From contig NZ_CP116221.1 of NCBI RefSeq assembly GCF_023556315.2, positions 2,553,001 through 2,617,000 on the forward strand: a stretch of DNA of 64,000 nucleotides, in the 5' to 3' direction. The notes under the pieces were generated by a model. The model was not told where the DNA came from. It was given only the letters and a program-made list of their open reading frames with translations, and did not search any database. This stretch comes from Psychroserpens ponticola (GTDB lineage: Bacteria > Bacteroidota > Bacteroidia > Flavobacteriales > Flavobacteriaceae). The position numbers and the translations under genes are program-made. Below, piece after piece: positions 35,705-44,133 of this stretch. Each line of letters starts with the position of its first letter. Position 1 is the first letter of the stretch.

Positions 35705-36406
35705 ATGCTTTGGTCTGCTCTCATATTTGGTTTACTAGGAAGTTTCCATTGCGTTGGAATGTGTGGCCCTATTGCCTTTATGTTACCTGTTGACAGAAGT
35801 AACTCTTTAAAAAAAGTCTCTCAAATTACAACCTATCACTTAGGAAGATTATTGGCATATGCACTAATTGGTTTGGTTTTCGGTTTGGTTGGAAAGAGTC
35901 TATATATCTTTGGAATTCAACAACAATTATCAATAGTCATTGGTATATTAATGATTGTTATCATTCTTATTCCTGTGCACACCTTTAATAAATACAACTT
36001 TTCTAAGCCGTTATACAGAATTATTTCAAAAGTAAAATCATCACTTGGTAAAGCGCTCAAAAAGAAAACAGCAGATACGTTCTTAACCATAGGTTTCTTA
36101 AATGGTTTTTTACCTTGTGGCTTGGTTTACATGGCTGTTTTTGCATCATTAACAATGTCAAGCGCAATTGAGAGTAGCCTGTATATGATGCTATTCGGTT
36201 TAGGAACGATTCCGTTGATGACAACAGCAATATATTTAGGGAAATTTTTAAACGCAACAGTTAAGCAACGCATTCAAAAAGCCATTCCTGTTTTTGTTGT
36301 AATTATCGGATTGCTATTTATTGTTCGTGGTATGGGATTAGGTATTCCTTACCTCTCTCCTGCTCCAATAATTGATGTTAGTTCTAGTACAATTGATTGT
36401 CATTAA
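35705..36406 (+). CDS. TauE/SafE-type (UreH-like) membrane protein of the cco locus
   Basis: A 233-residue membrane protein with about six helices, opening LIFGLLGSFHCVGMCGP and containing a second FLNGFLPCGLVYMA motif, both typical of the UreH-like TauE/SafE proteins found next to cco genes. The conserved Cys-containing motifs HCxGMCGP and PCG could bind copper. It may assist metal delivery to the oxidase; annotations as sulfite exporter are by family only. It is the last gene of the cco cluster. Confidence 0.82.
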   Translation: MLWSALIFGLLGSFHCVGMCGPIAFMLPVDRSNSLKKVSQITTYHLGRLLAYALIGLVFGLVGKSLYIFGIQQQLSIVIGILMIVIILIPVHTFNKYNFSKPLYRIISKVKSSLGKALKKKTADTFLTIGFLNGFLPCGLVYMAVFASLTMSSAIESSLYMMLFGLGTIPLMTTAIYLGKFLNATVKQRIQKAIPVFVVIIGLLFIVRGMGLGIPYLSPAPIIDVSSSTIDCH

Positions 36407-36431
36407 TGATTTTAAATTCGTTGTGTAAAAC

Positions 36432-36474
36432 TGACTTTCATCATAGTTTATTTTAGTTAATTTCAGTAACTTTA
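36432..36474 (+). promoter_or_regulatory. FNR-type class II promoter of usp-PPOX
   Basis: TGA-CTTTCA-TCA at 36432-36443, then 23 bp, then TAACTTTA (36467-36474). The universal stress gene starts 20 bases later. Confidence 0.7.
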
Positions 36475-36493
36475 GTTCATAAGGTTAAGAGAT

Positions 36494-37321
36494 ATGAAAA
36501 CGATTCTATTACTCTCCGATTTTTCTAATAATGCAACAAACGCAATACATTATGCGATGCACTTTTTTGAATCTGAAACATGTACTTTCTACATAATGAA
36601 TGTACATAAAGCAGGTTCATTTATTTCAGATGATTTGATGACTTCTTCTACTGAAAACATTTATGAATCATTTACAAAAGTTCCTAGACAGAAACTTAAT
36701 ACACTTGTTGAAGATTTAAAAACCAACTACAACAACCCAAATCATACATTTGAAATTATAGTAGATTTCGATGTATTTACTGATGCTGTAAATCAAGCCA
36801 TTAAGCATAATTCTATCGATTATGTTGTTATGGGATCAAATGGTGCTACAGGTGCCATTGAAGTTGTTTTTGGTAGCAATACCATTAATGTCATTAGACA
36901 AGTGATTTGTAAAACGTTAATCGTTCCAAATGAATATTCATTTAAACCGATTTCAAATTTTTTATTGCCTTTACAATTTGATGACGCTATTAAAAGTGAG
37001 CAAATAAATGTCATAAATGATTTTACAAAATACCATAACCTTAAATTACATGTATTGAGAGTATGTGATAAAAATGAAACAAACAGTATTTCAAATGACC
37101 AAGAAATGCTAGATGCGTTTAACTGCAAGTATTCTCTTGAAGAAGAAACTTCATTTTATAATGCAGTAACAAATTATCTAAAAACAAATGCAATTGATTT
37201 GACAGGTTTGATTGTTCATGACAAATCATTTATAAAACGATTTTTCACAGAATCACCAAGTATAGAATTAAGCAAGGTCATTAAATTACCTTTAATGATA
37301 TTTCATAGTAGAGACATTTAA
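36494..37321 (+). CDS. Universal stress protein with tandem UspA domains
   Basis: A 275-residue protein. The first UspA domain (1-150) begins KTILLLSDFSNNATNAI and has the nucleotide-binding type motif MGSNGATGAIEVVFGSNT. The second domain (about 155-275) is degenerate and lacks this motif. Universal stress proteins accumulate on respiratory or redox stress. It follows an FNR-type promoter and shares a unit with the PPOX gene, 18 bases downstream. Confidence 0.85.
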   Translation: MKTILLLSDFSNNATNAIHYAMHFFESETCTFYIMNVHKAGSFISDDLMTSSTENIYESFTKVPRQKLNTLVEDLKTNYNNPNHTFEIIVDFDVFTDAVNQAIKHNSIDYVVMGSNGATGAIEVVFGSNTINVIRQVICKTLIVPNEYSFKPISNFLLPLQFDDAIKSEQINVINDFTKYHNLKLHVLRVCDKNETNSISNDQEMLDAFNCKYSLEEETSFYNAVTNYLKTNAIDLTGLIVHDKSFIKRFFTESPSIELSKVIKLPLMIFHSRDI

Positions 37322-37339
37322 TTTAAACCGTAATTAGTT

Positions 37340-37789
37340 ATGATTAAAAATTTAGACAAAGCAGATTGTCAACTGATTTTAAGACAAAATTACATAGGTC
37401 ATTTGGGCTATATTTATAGAGATAGACCTTTTGTGATTCCTATAACGTATTTTTTTAAAGACAATAGAATTATTTGCTATTCTGGTGAAGGCCATAAAAT
37501 TATTGCCATGAGAAAACATGGACCAATAACCTTAGAAGTTTCAGATATAACATCTGTTGACCATTGGCAATCTATTGCAGTACATGGAAATTATGAAGAA
37601 TTTGAAGGCAGTGCAGCCAAAGCTTTGCTTCATGATTTTTCATTAGGAATTAAAGATGTTATTTTAAATAAAGAACATAGAGACTTAAACTTTATAAGTG
37701 AATTTTCAGCCAAAATAGCGAAGAATGATCTCCCAATTGTATTCGTTATCAATATTGAAGATGTCACTGGAAAAGTGCGACGCAAATAG
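37340..37789 (+). CDS. Pyridoxamine 5'-phosphate oxidase-like flavin-binding protein
   Basis: A 149-residue split-barrel protein. Features are GHLGYIYRDRPFVIPITYFF, GEGHKIIAMRKHG and WQSIAVHGNYEEFEG, in the order of PPOX/NimA-like flavin nucleotide-binding proteins. It may bind FMN or F420-like cofactor and reduce small molecules. It is co-oriented with, and 18 bases from, the universal stress gene, and its stop is 2 bases from that of the convergent aspartoacylase-like gene. Confidence 0.8.
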   Translation: MIKNLDKADCQLILRQNYIGHLGYIYRDRPFVIPITYFFKDNRIICYSGEGHKIIAMRKHGPITLEVSDITSVDHWQSIAVHGNYEEFEGSAAKALLHDFSLGIKDVILNKEHRDLNFISEFSAKIAKNDLPIVFVINIEDVTGKVRRK

Positions 37790-37791
37790 TA

Positions 37792-38952
37792 TTAAATAAA
37801 AGGTATCACTTTTCGATCACGTTTCATGAAATGAATCTTATCTTCTATTATCACCTTCTTTCTATACCCAAATAAATGAAATATTTTAGTCGTTAGAAAC
37901 AAAGTGATTCTTCTGTTAGCTATTAAACAATAATCATTGTTAGGGTGTTTTTTAATTCCTGGTAGTAGCCTTAAAAACTGATGACATTTCAAATTCCGTA
38001 ATATTACTGAAAACAATAACCAGAATTTAGATAGTTTTCTTACGATGAAAAAACCGTCTTCACCTTGTTTTTGATATAATGGCATAAAAATCAATCCGTT
38101 AAATGCACTTTTAACTTCTCTTACGTCTTCATTAGCTAGAGTTTGATACTTCAATACTGGTTTAAAATTTATAAAACCAGGTTTCATCTTAAACTGATTC
38201 ATTTCTGATAAAGCATGTCTATAAATAATTTCATAAAATCCTTTATTAAAATTCAGCACTCTACTTAAACGTTTATAATCAAACTTGTTTTTTGAAGTCA
38301 ATCCTAATTTTTCCATAACTAACCATATAAAAGCTTCACAATACAACACAGATTTTTCATCATCGTGTTGTCCAGCTTCAAAACCTAATGATACATGTCC
38401 AAATTCATTTATGTAAGACAGCAATGGTCCATCGAGATATTCTTCAATACCTAAAACAATAGGAATATGAAACTTATCTGCTAAACTTCTATTGTTTAAT
38501 GAATCACTAATAGTTATAAATGGCACTGTAGGAGACGATGTGGTATGCAAATCTATAAATACAAAGTCACCATGATTACTATTACAAATTTCTTTAATGG
38601 TTGTGTATAATTCGTATTGTTCTTTCTGCTCATCAAATTCATATTGATTATCATCTCTTAAGGATTCAATTTCATAGGTCGTCCATAATCTATTTAAGTC
38701 AAAATCTTTATATCGTACACCAGATTGTAAAGCATTCATATTGCCCAATAGTGCATAAAAATTACCTTTAAATTTAATATCATTTACAATAATATCACTA
38801 ATCACTTTTTGTAATCCATAGACACCAGCAGGTTCATTTCCATGAATACCTCCAATACAGATTAATGTTATACCATTGACATCATTATTTTGGCTATAAA
38901 AAATTCTATCTTCAGTTATATATGTCTTAGGTTTGGCGCTTTCTTTTATCAT
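37792..38952 (-). CDS. Succinylglutamate desuccinylase/aspartoacylase family zinc hydrolase
   Basis: A 386-residue M14-type amidohydrolase. The zinc site is GGIHGNEPAG (H37, E40), and a second His lies in DLHTTSSPT. The catalytic Glu is probably in LGFEAGQH. A C-terminal beta-domain follows, and the last 80 residues are basic. Members cleave N-acyl amino acids such as N-acetyl-aspartate. It starts 3 bases after the GCS2-CBS ligase gene, so an amide-forming enzyme and an amide-cleaving enzyme are coupled; the substrate is unknown. Confidence 0.82.
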   Translation of the reverse strand: MIKESAKPKTYITEDRIFYSQNNDVNGITLICIGGIHGNEPAGVYGLQKVISDIIVNDIKFKGNFYALLGNMNALQSGVRYKDFDLNRLWTTYEIESLRDDNQYEFDEQKEQYELYTTIKEICNSNHGDFVFIDLHTTSSPTVPFITISDSLNNRSLADKFHIPIVLGIEEYLDGPLLSYINEFGHVSLGFEAGQHDDEKSVLYCEAFIWLVMEKLGLTSKNKFDYKRLSRVLNFNKGFYEIIYRHALSEMNQFKMKPGFINFKPVLKYQTLANEDVREVKSAFNGLIFMPLYQKQGEDGFFIVRKLSKFWLLFSVILRNLKCHQFLRLLPGIKKHPNNDYCLIANRRITLFLTTKIFHLFGYRKKVIIEDKIHFMKRDRKVIPFI

Positions 38953-38955
38953 GAC

Positions 38956-40818
38956 TTATGAATTAAGTTTCTCTAAATCTGTTTTGGTTAATATTCCAAC
39001 CAACTCATTGTGATCTATAATTGGGAGGCATCGTATATTATTCTCAAGCATTATAGATTTAGCTTCTTCAATATGCATGTCTGGAGTTCCGTACTTAATA
39101 TCTTTTTGCATGACTTGAGATGCAGAATGGTCATCAAACTTATCCACATTAGAAATGTCACTTGTTGAAATAATACCAACAATTTTATGCTCTTCATTAA
39201 TAACAGGAATGTGATTTATATCTTTCCATTGCATAATATTCTTAATAAGTCTCATTGAATCATTTTCATGGACTGTAAAAATTTGAGTTGACATCACTTT
39301 ATGTACTTTATCATTAGAGCTAGCATCTTTTCTTGCTAAAGGTTTTGCTAATTCCCACTCGCTTACAGGTAAATTTTCTTGTTGATTTTTATGCATATGA
39401 TAGGTTAATAAGATGTTGGCTTCTTCTCTAGAAACATCTTCTTGAAGCATTCTACTACTTCTTACCAACCATTTACTTCCAGTTGTATTTTTGTCTATTC
39501 GTTCTTTTATTATATTGAGGTAAAACTCAATATCCTCAATATTTATATTAGCTTTTAAAAGTCCATCATGAGCCATTGGCAACAAGATTTTTTTTGCTAA
39601 TTTTTTTGCAGAAACACCTTTTCCAAACCAATTAAAATAAGTATCTAAGCCAGTTCTTGCCGCTTTTATAAAATTACCTTTTGCATCTTTAAAAGCCATA
39701 CGTTTCCATATCGATTTACAATCTTCAGGCATGCCTAACATCACACCAATCCAAAACATAGCATTTGCAATTTCATCTTTAATACTTGGTCCAGATGGTA
39801 TGTACCTATTTTCAATTCGTAAATGCGCCACATTTTTATGAACGCCATAACAGACTCTATTCCATTTATAAAGTGTTCCGTTATGCAAACCAATAGCCTT
39901 TAATTCTGGTTTGATTCCGTTTTTTAAATCTTCTATAGGATTGCCTTCAAGCTCTGAAGTCACTAAAGGTGCATATCGTGAAACATCATCTGTAAAGACT
40001 TCAATAATTGAATCTTTAATCCAATCATTGCCAAAGTTCACTCTTGCCTTTTGCTCTCTAAGTAATTGTGATCTATTTCGTAAATCTATACTCTGCTGAA
40101 ACAAAGCAATACGTGTTTCGCTCCAAAGCTCACGTCCTAAAAGCATAGGAGAATTCGTCATAACTGACAAAATTGGACCAGCAATAGCTTGAGACCAATT
40201 ATACTGATCGACTATATCATCTAAGTCAATTTGTAAATGCACTTGAAAACTTGTATTACATGCTTCAAATAAAATAGATTCATGGTCTAATATTAGCTCA
40301 TCAACTCCTCTTACTTTCACTCTAAAATTATTTCCTCTAACTTTTTTCATGACATCATTCAACACTTTATAACGTTGAAAAGGCGTCATGTTTTCAAACA
40401 CGAGATCTTTACGTTTAAAGGTTGGTAAAATACCTGTGAGTATGATTTTATTGAAGTCTATAGCATCTGCAGCTTTTATGGCTTTCTCTACCAATTCGGA
40501 AAGGTCTTTTTCGAGTTGTGAAAAGCAAGTTCCTTTTAATTCTAATGGATCTAAGTTGGCTTCTAAATTAAAAAGCCCAAGCTCAGTTGTAAAATGAACA
40601 TCATTAATTTCTGCTAAGATTTCTAAGGCATTAAATGATGGTCTATAATATTGATCTACAATGCAAAATTCTTGTTCAGCACCAATACGCTGAATTCCTT
40701 TTTCGAAGGCATCAGATTTAATCATCATGTCTAATGCTTCTATATCATTTAACAAATGATTTATAAACACCTTTCTTTCAGTTTTATTAGTTATTGGCTT
40801 AACCGATTGTGACCCCAT
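38956..40818 (-). CDS. Glutamate-cysteine ligase family 2 (GCS2) domain protein with C-terminal CBS pair
   Basis: A 620-residue cytosolic protein. Residues about 40-480 resemble GCS2 carboxylate-amine ligases: RIGAEQEFCIVD, FNLEANLDPLEL, RVCYGVHKNVAHLRIENRYIPSGPS. The C-terminal 120 residues hold two CBS motifs (KVMSTQIFTVHENDS... and VMQKDIKYGTPDM...), which usually bind adenine nucleotides and regulate the attached enzyme. I choose the ATG at 40818: an upstream in-frame GTG (40848) would place the -7 promoter element TAAATTTG inside the coding region. It precedes the aspartoacylase-like gene. The product may be a gamma-glutamyl or similar amide, not necessarily glutathione precursor. Confidence 0.82.
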   Translation of the reverse strand: MGSQSVKPITNKTERKVFINHLLNDIEALDMMIKSDAFEKGIQRIGAEQEFCIVDQYYRPSFNALEILAEINDVHFTTELGLFNLEANLDPLELKGTCFSQLEKDLSELVEKAIKAADAIDFNKIILTGILPTFKRKDLVFENMTPFQRYKVLNDVMKKVRGNNFRVKVRGVDELILDHESILFEACNTSFQVHLQIDLDDIVDQYNWSQAIAGPILSVMTNSPMLLGRELWSETRIALFQQSIDLRNRSQLLREQKARVNFGNDWIKDSIIEVFTDDVSRYAPLVTSELEGNPIEDLKNGIKPELKAIGLHNGTLYKWNRVCYGVHKNVAHLRIENRYIPSGPSIKDEIANAMFWIGVMLGMPEDCKSIWKRMAFKDAKGNFIKAARTGLDTYFNWFGKGVSAKKLAKKILLPMAHDGLLKANINIEDIEFYLNIIKERIDKNTTGSKWLVRSSRMLQEDVSREEANILLTYHMHKNQQENLPVSEWELAKPLARKDASSNDKVHKVMSTQIFTVHENDSMRLIKNIMQWKDINHIPVINEEHKIVGIISTSDISNVDKFDDHSASQVMQKDIKYGTPDMHIEEAKSIMLENNIRCLPIIDHNELVGILTKTDLEKLNS

Positions 40819-40836
40819 AATTTTATGCAATGTTCT

Positions 40837-40879
40837 CAAATTTAACACATTACTAGCGTAGGTTTTATGACTTTTATCA
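40837..40879 (-). promoter_or_regulatory. FNR-type class II promoter of the GCS2-CBS unit
   Basis: The palindrome TGA-CTTTTA-TCA (40868-40879), read on the minus strand, is followed after exactly 23 bp by the -7 element TAAATTTG (40844-40837). This supports the ATG at 40818 as the true start, with a leader of about 14 bases. Confidence 0.68.
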
Positions 40880-40910
40880 TAGTTTTTAGCCTTGTATATG
40901 GCTAACTTTA
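40868..40910 (+). promoter_or_regulatory. FNR-type class II promoter of the CBS gene
   Basis: The same palindrome (40868-40879) read on the plus strand is followed after 23 bp by TAACTTTA (40903-40910). The CBS gene starts 24 bases later. One site thus serves two divergent promoters with the same spacing. Confidence 0.7.
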
Positions 40911-40934
40911 ATAGATAAAATAAAACCTAACATT

Positions 40935-41354
40935 ATGAAAAAACGTACACCAGTGTCAGCTATTATGACCAAGAATATTATTGCAGTAAACAGAACAGAT
41001 GATTTAGAGACTGCAGAGAAACTTTTTAAACAACATCATATTAGACATATTCCAGTTGTTTCTGGAGATGTAATTATTGGGATGTTGAGTTATACAGATT
41101 TACTTCGCATTAGTTTTGCTGATGCAGTAAATGAAAATGAAACAGAAGTAGACACTGTTGTTTACAACATGTTTACTATAAATCAAGTGATGAGTAAAAA
41201 TGTAGTAACAATTAGTTCAGAAGTTACAATAAAAGAGGTTGCTGAATTATTGGCTAAAAATGAGTTCCATGCTTTACCAGTTGTTGATGAAGGTCAACTT
41301 GTAGGTATTGTAACCACAACAGATTTAATAAATTATTTAATTGATCAGTTTTAA
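40935..41354 (+). CDS. CBS-domain pair protein
   Basis: A 139-residue protein made only of two CBS motifs: PVSAIMTKNIIAVNRTDD and VMSKNVVTISSEVT, each followed by an HIPVV/HALPVV and GMLSYTDL/GIVTTTDL segment. Such stand-alone pairs sense adenine nucleotides. It resembles the CBS tail of the divergent GCS2 protein and shares an FNR-type site with it. Confidence 0.88.
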   Translation: MKKRTPVSAIMTKNIIAVNRTDDLETAEKLFKQHHIRHIPVVSGDVIIGMLSYTDLLRISFADAVNENETEVDTVVYNMFTINQVMSKNVVTISSEVTIKEVAELLAKNEFHALPVVDEGQLVGIVTTTDLINYLIDQF

Positions 41355-41370
41355 TCAAAATCACAACCAT

Positions 41371-41402
41371 AAAAAAAGAGTTAGTTTCCTAACTCTTTTT
41401 TT
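41371..41402. terminator. Bidirectional intrinsic terminator
   Basis: AAAAAAAGAGTTAG (41371-41384) and CTAACTCTTTTTTT (41389-41402) form a perfect 14-bp stem with a 4-base loop between convergent genes (CBS and universal stress). Confidence 0.9.
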
Positions 41403-41422
41403 ATGCCTTAACTTTAGTTCAA

Positions 41423-42256
41423 TTAGATTCTAAATGTAATCACTGGCAACGTTGAATGATTAGCTATATCTTCACCAATGCTTCCGCTAAAAAAGTGAGA
41501 TATTCCTCTGCGACCATGTGTTGGTACTGCAATTAAATCACCACCTACAATATTTGCAAAAGTGAGTACACCTTCTTCTACAGTATAATCGGAAATGTAT
41601 TGGATCTCGTTTAACTTATTTAAGTTCCCATCTGCTTTTTCAAGAAATTTAGCGACTGTTGCTTCCATTTCGGTAGAACTTTTAAAACGTTCACCTGGCA
41701 AGTTCACATATAAAAGTTTTAAGTTAGAAGACGTATTTTCAAAAAACTGACATGCTTTTAAATAAGGTTCTACCATTTCTTCTGAAAAATCACAAGCAAA
41801 AACAACCGTCTCAAATTTCACATTAGCTGGTTTCTGCTTTACAACAAGAACAGGGATTTCAGAATGCCTTACTACTTTTTCAGTATTCGAGCCAACTAAA
41901 ATTTCGGTAAAACCACTTGCTCCATGTGAACCCATAACAATTAAATCTGCATTGTGTTCTTTAGCAACATCACTAACTTCACGAAATACTTTAAAGTGCT
42001 TTACTATTGGAGTAACAGTAATGTCTTTTAAATAATCTCGTTCTAGAAACTCTTTAAATTTCTTTTCAGCAAGTTTCAAAAAGAATACAGTTTGCATTTG
42101 TTGTTCATCATTAGAATCTACAAGCATAGTATTAGCCATTTCTAACATGTGCAATGCAATAACTTCAGCATTATTTTTCTTTGCCAAAATTGCTGCAGTT
42201 TCAAGTGCATATTCAGAATGTTTAGAAAAGTCAATTGGTACTATTATTTTGTTCAT
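41423..42256 (-). CDS. Universal stress protein with tandem UspA domains
   Basis: A 277-residue protein with two UspA domains. The first (1-145) has KIIVPIDFSKHSEYAL and the nucleotide-binding motif MGSHGASGFTEILVGSNT; the second ends with VPTHGRRGISHFFSGSIGEDI, close to the same motif. Both sites could bind ATP. It is transcribed from a promoter with an FNR-type site (42327-42369), as the other usp gene is. Confidence 0.92.
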   Translation of the reverse strand: MNKIIVPIDFSKHSEYALETAAILAKKNNAEVIALHMLEMANTMLVDSNDEQQMQTVFFLKLAEKKFKEFLERDYLKDITVTPIVKHFKVFREVSDVAKEHNADLIVMGSHGASGFTEILVGSNTEKVVRHSEIPVLVVKQKPANVKFETVVFACDFSEEMVEPYLKACQFFENTSSNLKLLYVNLPGERFKSSTEMEATVAKFLEKADGNLNKLNEIQYISDYTVEEGVLTFANIVGGDLIAVPTHGRRGISHFFSGSIGEDIANHSTLPVITFRI

Positions 42257-42326
42257 ATTTATAGTTTTAGTGATTTATTATAAAACCATTTCCATCTTTA
42301 GAAATGTTTAACGTTTAATTACACGA

Positions 42327-42369
42327 TAAAGGTATTGGCTAACCTTCAGAATAAAAATGACATTTATCA
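42327..42369 (-). promoter_or_regulatory. FNR-type class II promoter of the second usp gene
   Basis: TGA-CATTTA-TCA at 42358-42369, 23 bp, then TACCTTTA (42334-42327 on the minus strand). The divergent sodC gene has no -7 element at this spacing. The 5' leader of usp would be about 66 bases. Confidence 0.66.
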
Positions 42370-42455
42370 TACTGTTATTTAAACTTTAATTAATTTTAAT
42401 TGGAATTAAATAATCAGTATCTTTCAAGTTGAATTAACTACTTAAAAACGATACA

Positions 42456-43097
42456 ATGAAACACAAAATTTTAGGACTTGCAGTTGTTGCACTATGCTTA
42501 GTTGCTTCCTGTAAAAGCGATAAAAAGGAAGCGGAAACTATTGTCGAAGAAGCCGTTACAGAAACAAGCACTGAATCGACAGAAACAACTACAGATAGAA
42601 GAGAGCCAACGGAAGTCAAAGAAAAACCAGCTTACTTTTCTGAAAAAAGAAAAGTAACAATGAGTTTAGAATCTAAAAGCGGAAGTACTACTACAGGTAA
42701 TCTTGTGTTTAAACAAGAAGAAGGTACTGTTACTATGATTGCTGTCCTTAGTGGATTAACACCAGGAGAACACGCCATTCATATTCACGACAAAGCAGAT
42801 TGTACTTCTGATGATGGAAGTTCATCTGGTGGACACTGGAATCCTACAGCACAACCACACGGAAAATGGGGAGATGCAAAAGGCTATCACAAAGGAGATA
42901 TTGGAAACTTTACAGCCAATGCAGAAGGTCAAGGAACCATCACTAAAATCACTGACGAATGGTGTATTGGTTGTGGTGACGCTACCAAAGATATTTTAGG
43001 AAAAGCCATTATTGTTCACCAAGGTACAGATGACTTTACGTCTCAACCTTCTGGAGCTGCTGGAGCACGAGTAAGTTGTGGTGGTATTATTGAATAA
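42456..43097 (+). CDS. sodC: Cu-Zn superoxide dismutase, lipoprotein
   Basis: A 213-residue lipoprotein (C19 in VASCKSD) with an acidic Thr/Ser/Glu-rich tether up to about residue 60. The SOD domain has copper and zinc ligands in HAIHIHDKADC, GGHWNPTAQPHGK, KGYHKGDIGNF and IIVHQGTDDF, and the disulfide cysteines. It converts superoxide outside the cytoplasm and uses copper, like its neighbours on the locus. A clear terminator follows. Confidence 0.94.
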   Translation: MKHKILGLAVVALCLVASCKSDKKEAETIVEEAVTETSTESTETTTDRREPTEVKEKPAYFSEKRKVTMSLESKSGSTTTGNLVFKQEEGTVTMIAVLSGLTPGEHAIHIHDKADCTSDDGSSSGGHWNPTAQPHGKWGDAKGYHKGDIGNFTANAEGQGTITKITDEWCIGCGDATKDILGKAIIVHQGTDDFTSQPSGAAGARVSCGGIIE

Positions 43098-43119
43098 TGC
43101 ACTAAGAATACAAATTTAT

Positions 43120-43156
43120 AAAGAGCGATAACTTGATGTTATGGCTCTTTTTTTTT
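43120..43156 (+). terminator. Intrinsic terminator of sodC
   Basis: AAAGAGC (43120-43126) with GCTCTTT (43144-43150), extended by ATAAC/GTTAT beyond one mismatch around a 5-base loop, and then a run of T. Confidence 0.85.
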
Positions 43157-43299
43157 AATTTTTTTTTATATTAAACCGTGTTTTATTTTTATTTAAATTT
43201 ACCAATAATAAAAAACGAAATAAAGTAGATTCTCCAGATATAAAGGTTTCAATATATCAAGTTAATACATATTAAGATTACTCAAAACACCATACCTAT

Positions 43300-43944
43300 A
43301 TGAACAAAATTAAATTATTATTAATCGCTATTGGATTCATTTTTTCTTTGAATTTATATGCACAAAATGATTTTAAAATTGGAATAAATGTTGGTATAAA
43401 CTATCCAAAAGTTCGCGGACACGAGTATGCTAAATACAATAATTTTAAAGTAGGATACTTATTCGGCGTTTCCATTGACTATTATTTAAAAGAAAATTTA
43501 TCCTTAAAGACTAATATTAACTACGAAAGGAAAATCAAAAAACTACAACTGACTTACTTTAGTTATACTTCAGAAGAAATTGGCACCGAAAATTTCAGTG
43601 AAATATATGAATACATAAATATTCCAATTCTACTAAAATACGAATTTGGAAATTCAACATTTTTTGTAAATGGAGGACCATTCTTCAACTATTTATTAAA
43701 CAATAAAATTGAGCCAGATTTCCCTAATGAGGATAGTGACTCATATACAGAACAGAAAAAAATTGACTTCGGATTCTCCTTAGGAATTGGAACTAATATA
43801 TCTCTTAATGAAAAAAATGACATAACCATTGAAATAAGAGATGATTTAGGAATTATAGATACAGGATATGTTCCAAAGAGCGTAAAAGGAACAGTAAAAA
43901 CAAATGCTGTAAAATTTATATTAGGTTGGAATTTGGGAATCTAA
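43300..43944 (+). CDS. Outer-membrane beta-barrel protein (PorT-like)
   Basis: A 214-residue protein with a signal peptide (1-21, ending LYAQ). Alternating strands such as FKIGINVGINYPKVRG, GYLFGVSIDYYLKENLS, IPILLKYEFGNSTFFVNGGPFFNYL and VKFILGWNLGI indicate an eight-stranded barrel of the outer-membrane-protein beta-barrel family. The next 189 bases (to 44133) contain no gene that I can see. Function unknown. Confidence 0.8.
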   Translation: MNKIKLLLIAIGFIFSLNLYAQNDFKIGINVGINYPKVRGHEYAKYNNFKVGYLFGVSIDYYLKENLSLKTNINYERKIKKLQLTYFSYTSEEIGTENFSEIYEYINIPILLKYEFGNSTFFVNGGPFFNYLLNNKIEPDFPNEDSDSYTEQKKIDFGFSLGIGTNISLNEKNDITIEIRDDLGIIDTGYVPKSVKGTVKTNAVKFILGWNLGI

Positions 43945-44133
43945 CACTTACCACCAACACATACAAACAACTAATTACTAAAGACATACACAGAAAACTC
44001 AAAAAATGTCCTTCTGCTTAGTTTTCTTTTATTAACTTGTTTCCAACTTTCACAATCACGTAGTTATCTGTTTCAATAACAATCCGTTGAAGTCACTTAT
44101 AAAAATAGAAAGTCAAAATACATTTTACTAAAA

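Noticed and set aside
40819-40848. A GTG-initiated extension of the GCS2-CBS gene.
   Set aside because: The -7 element TAAATTTG, 23 bp from the FNR-type site, falls within it; the ATG at 40818 is preferred.
42370-42455. FNR-type control of sodC from the site at 42358-42369.
   Set aside because: No -7 element at 23 bp on the plus strand (bases 42393-42400 do not fit); only the minus-strand usp promoter has the right geometry.
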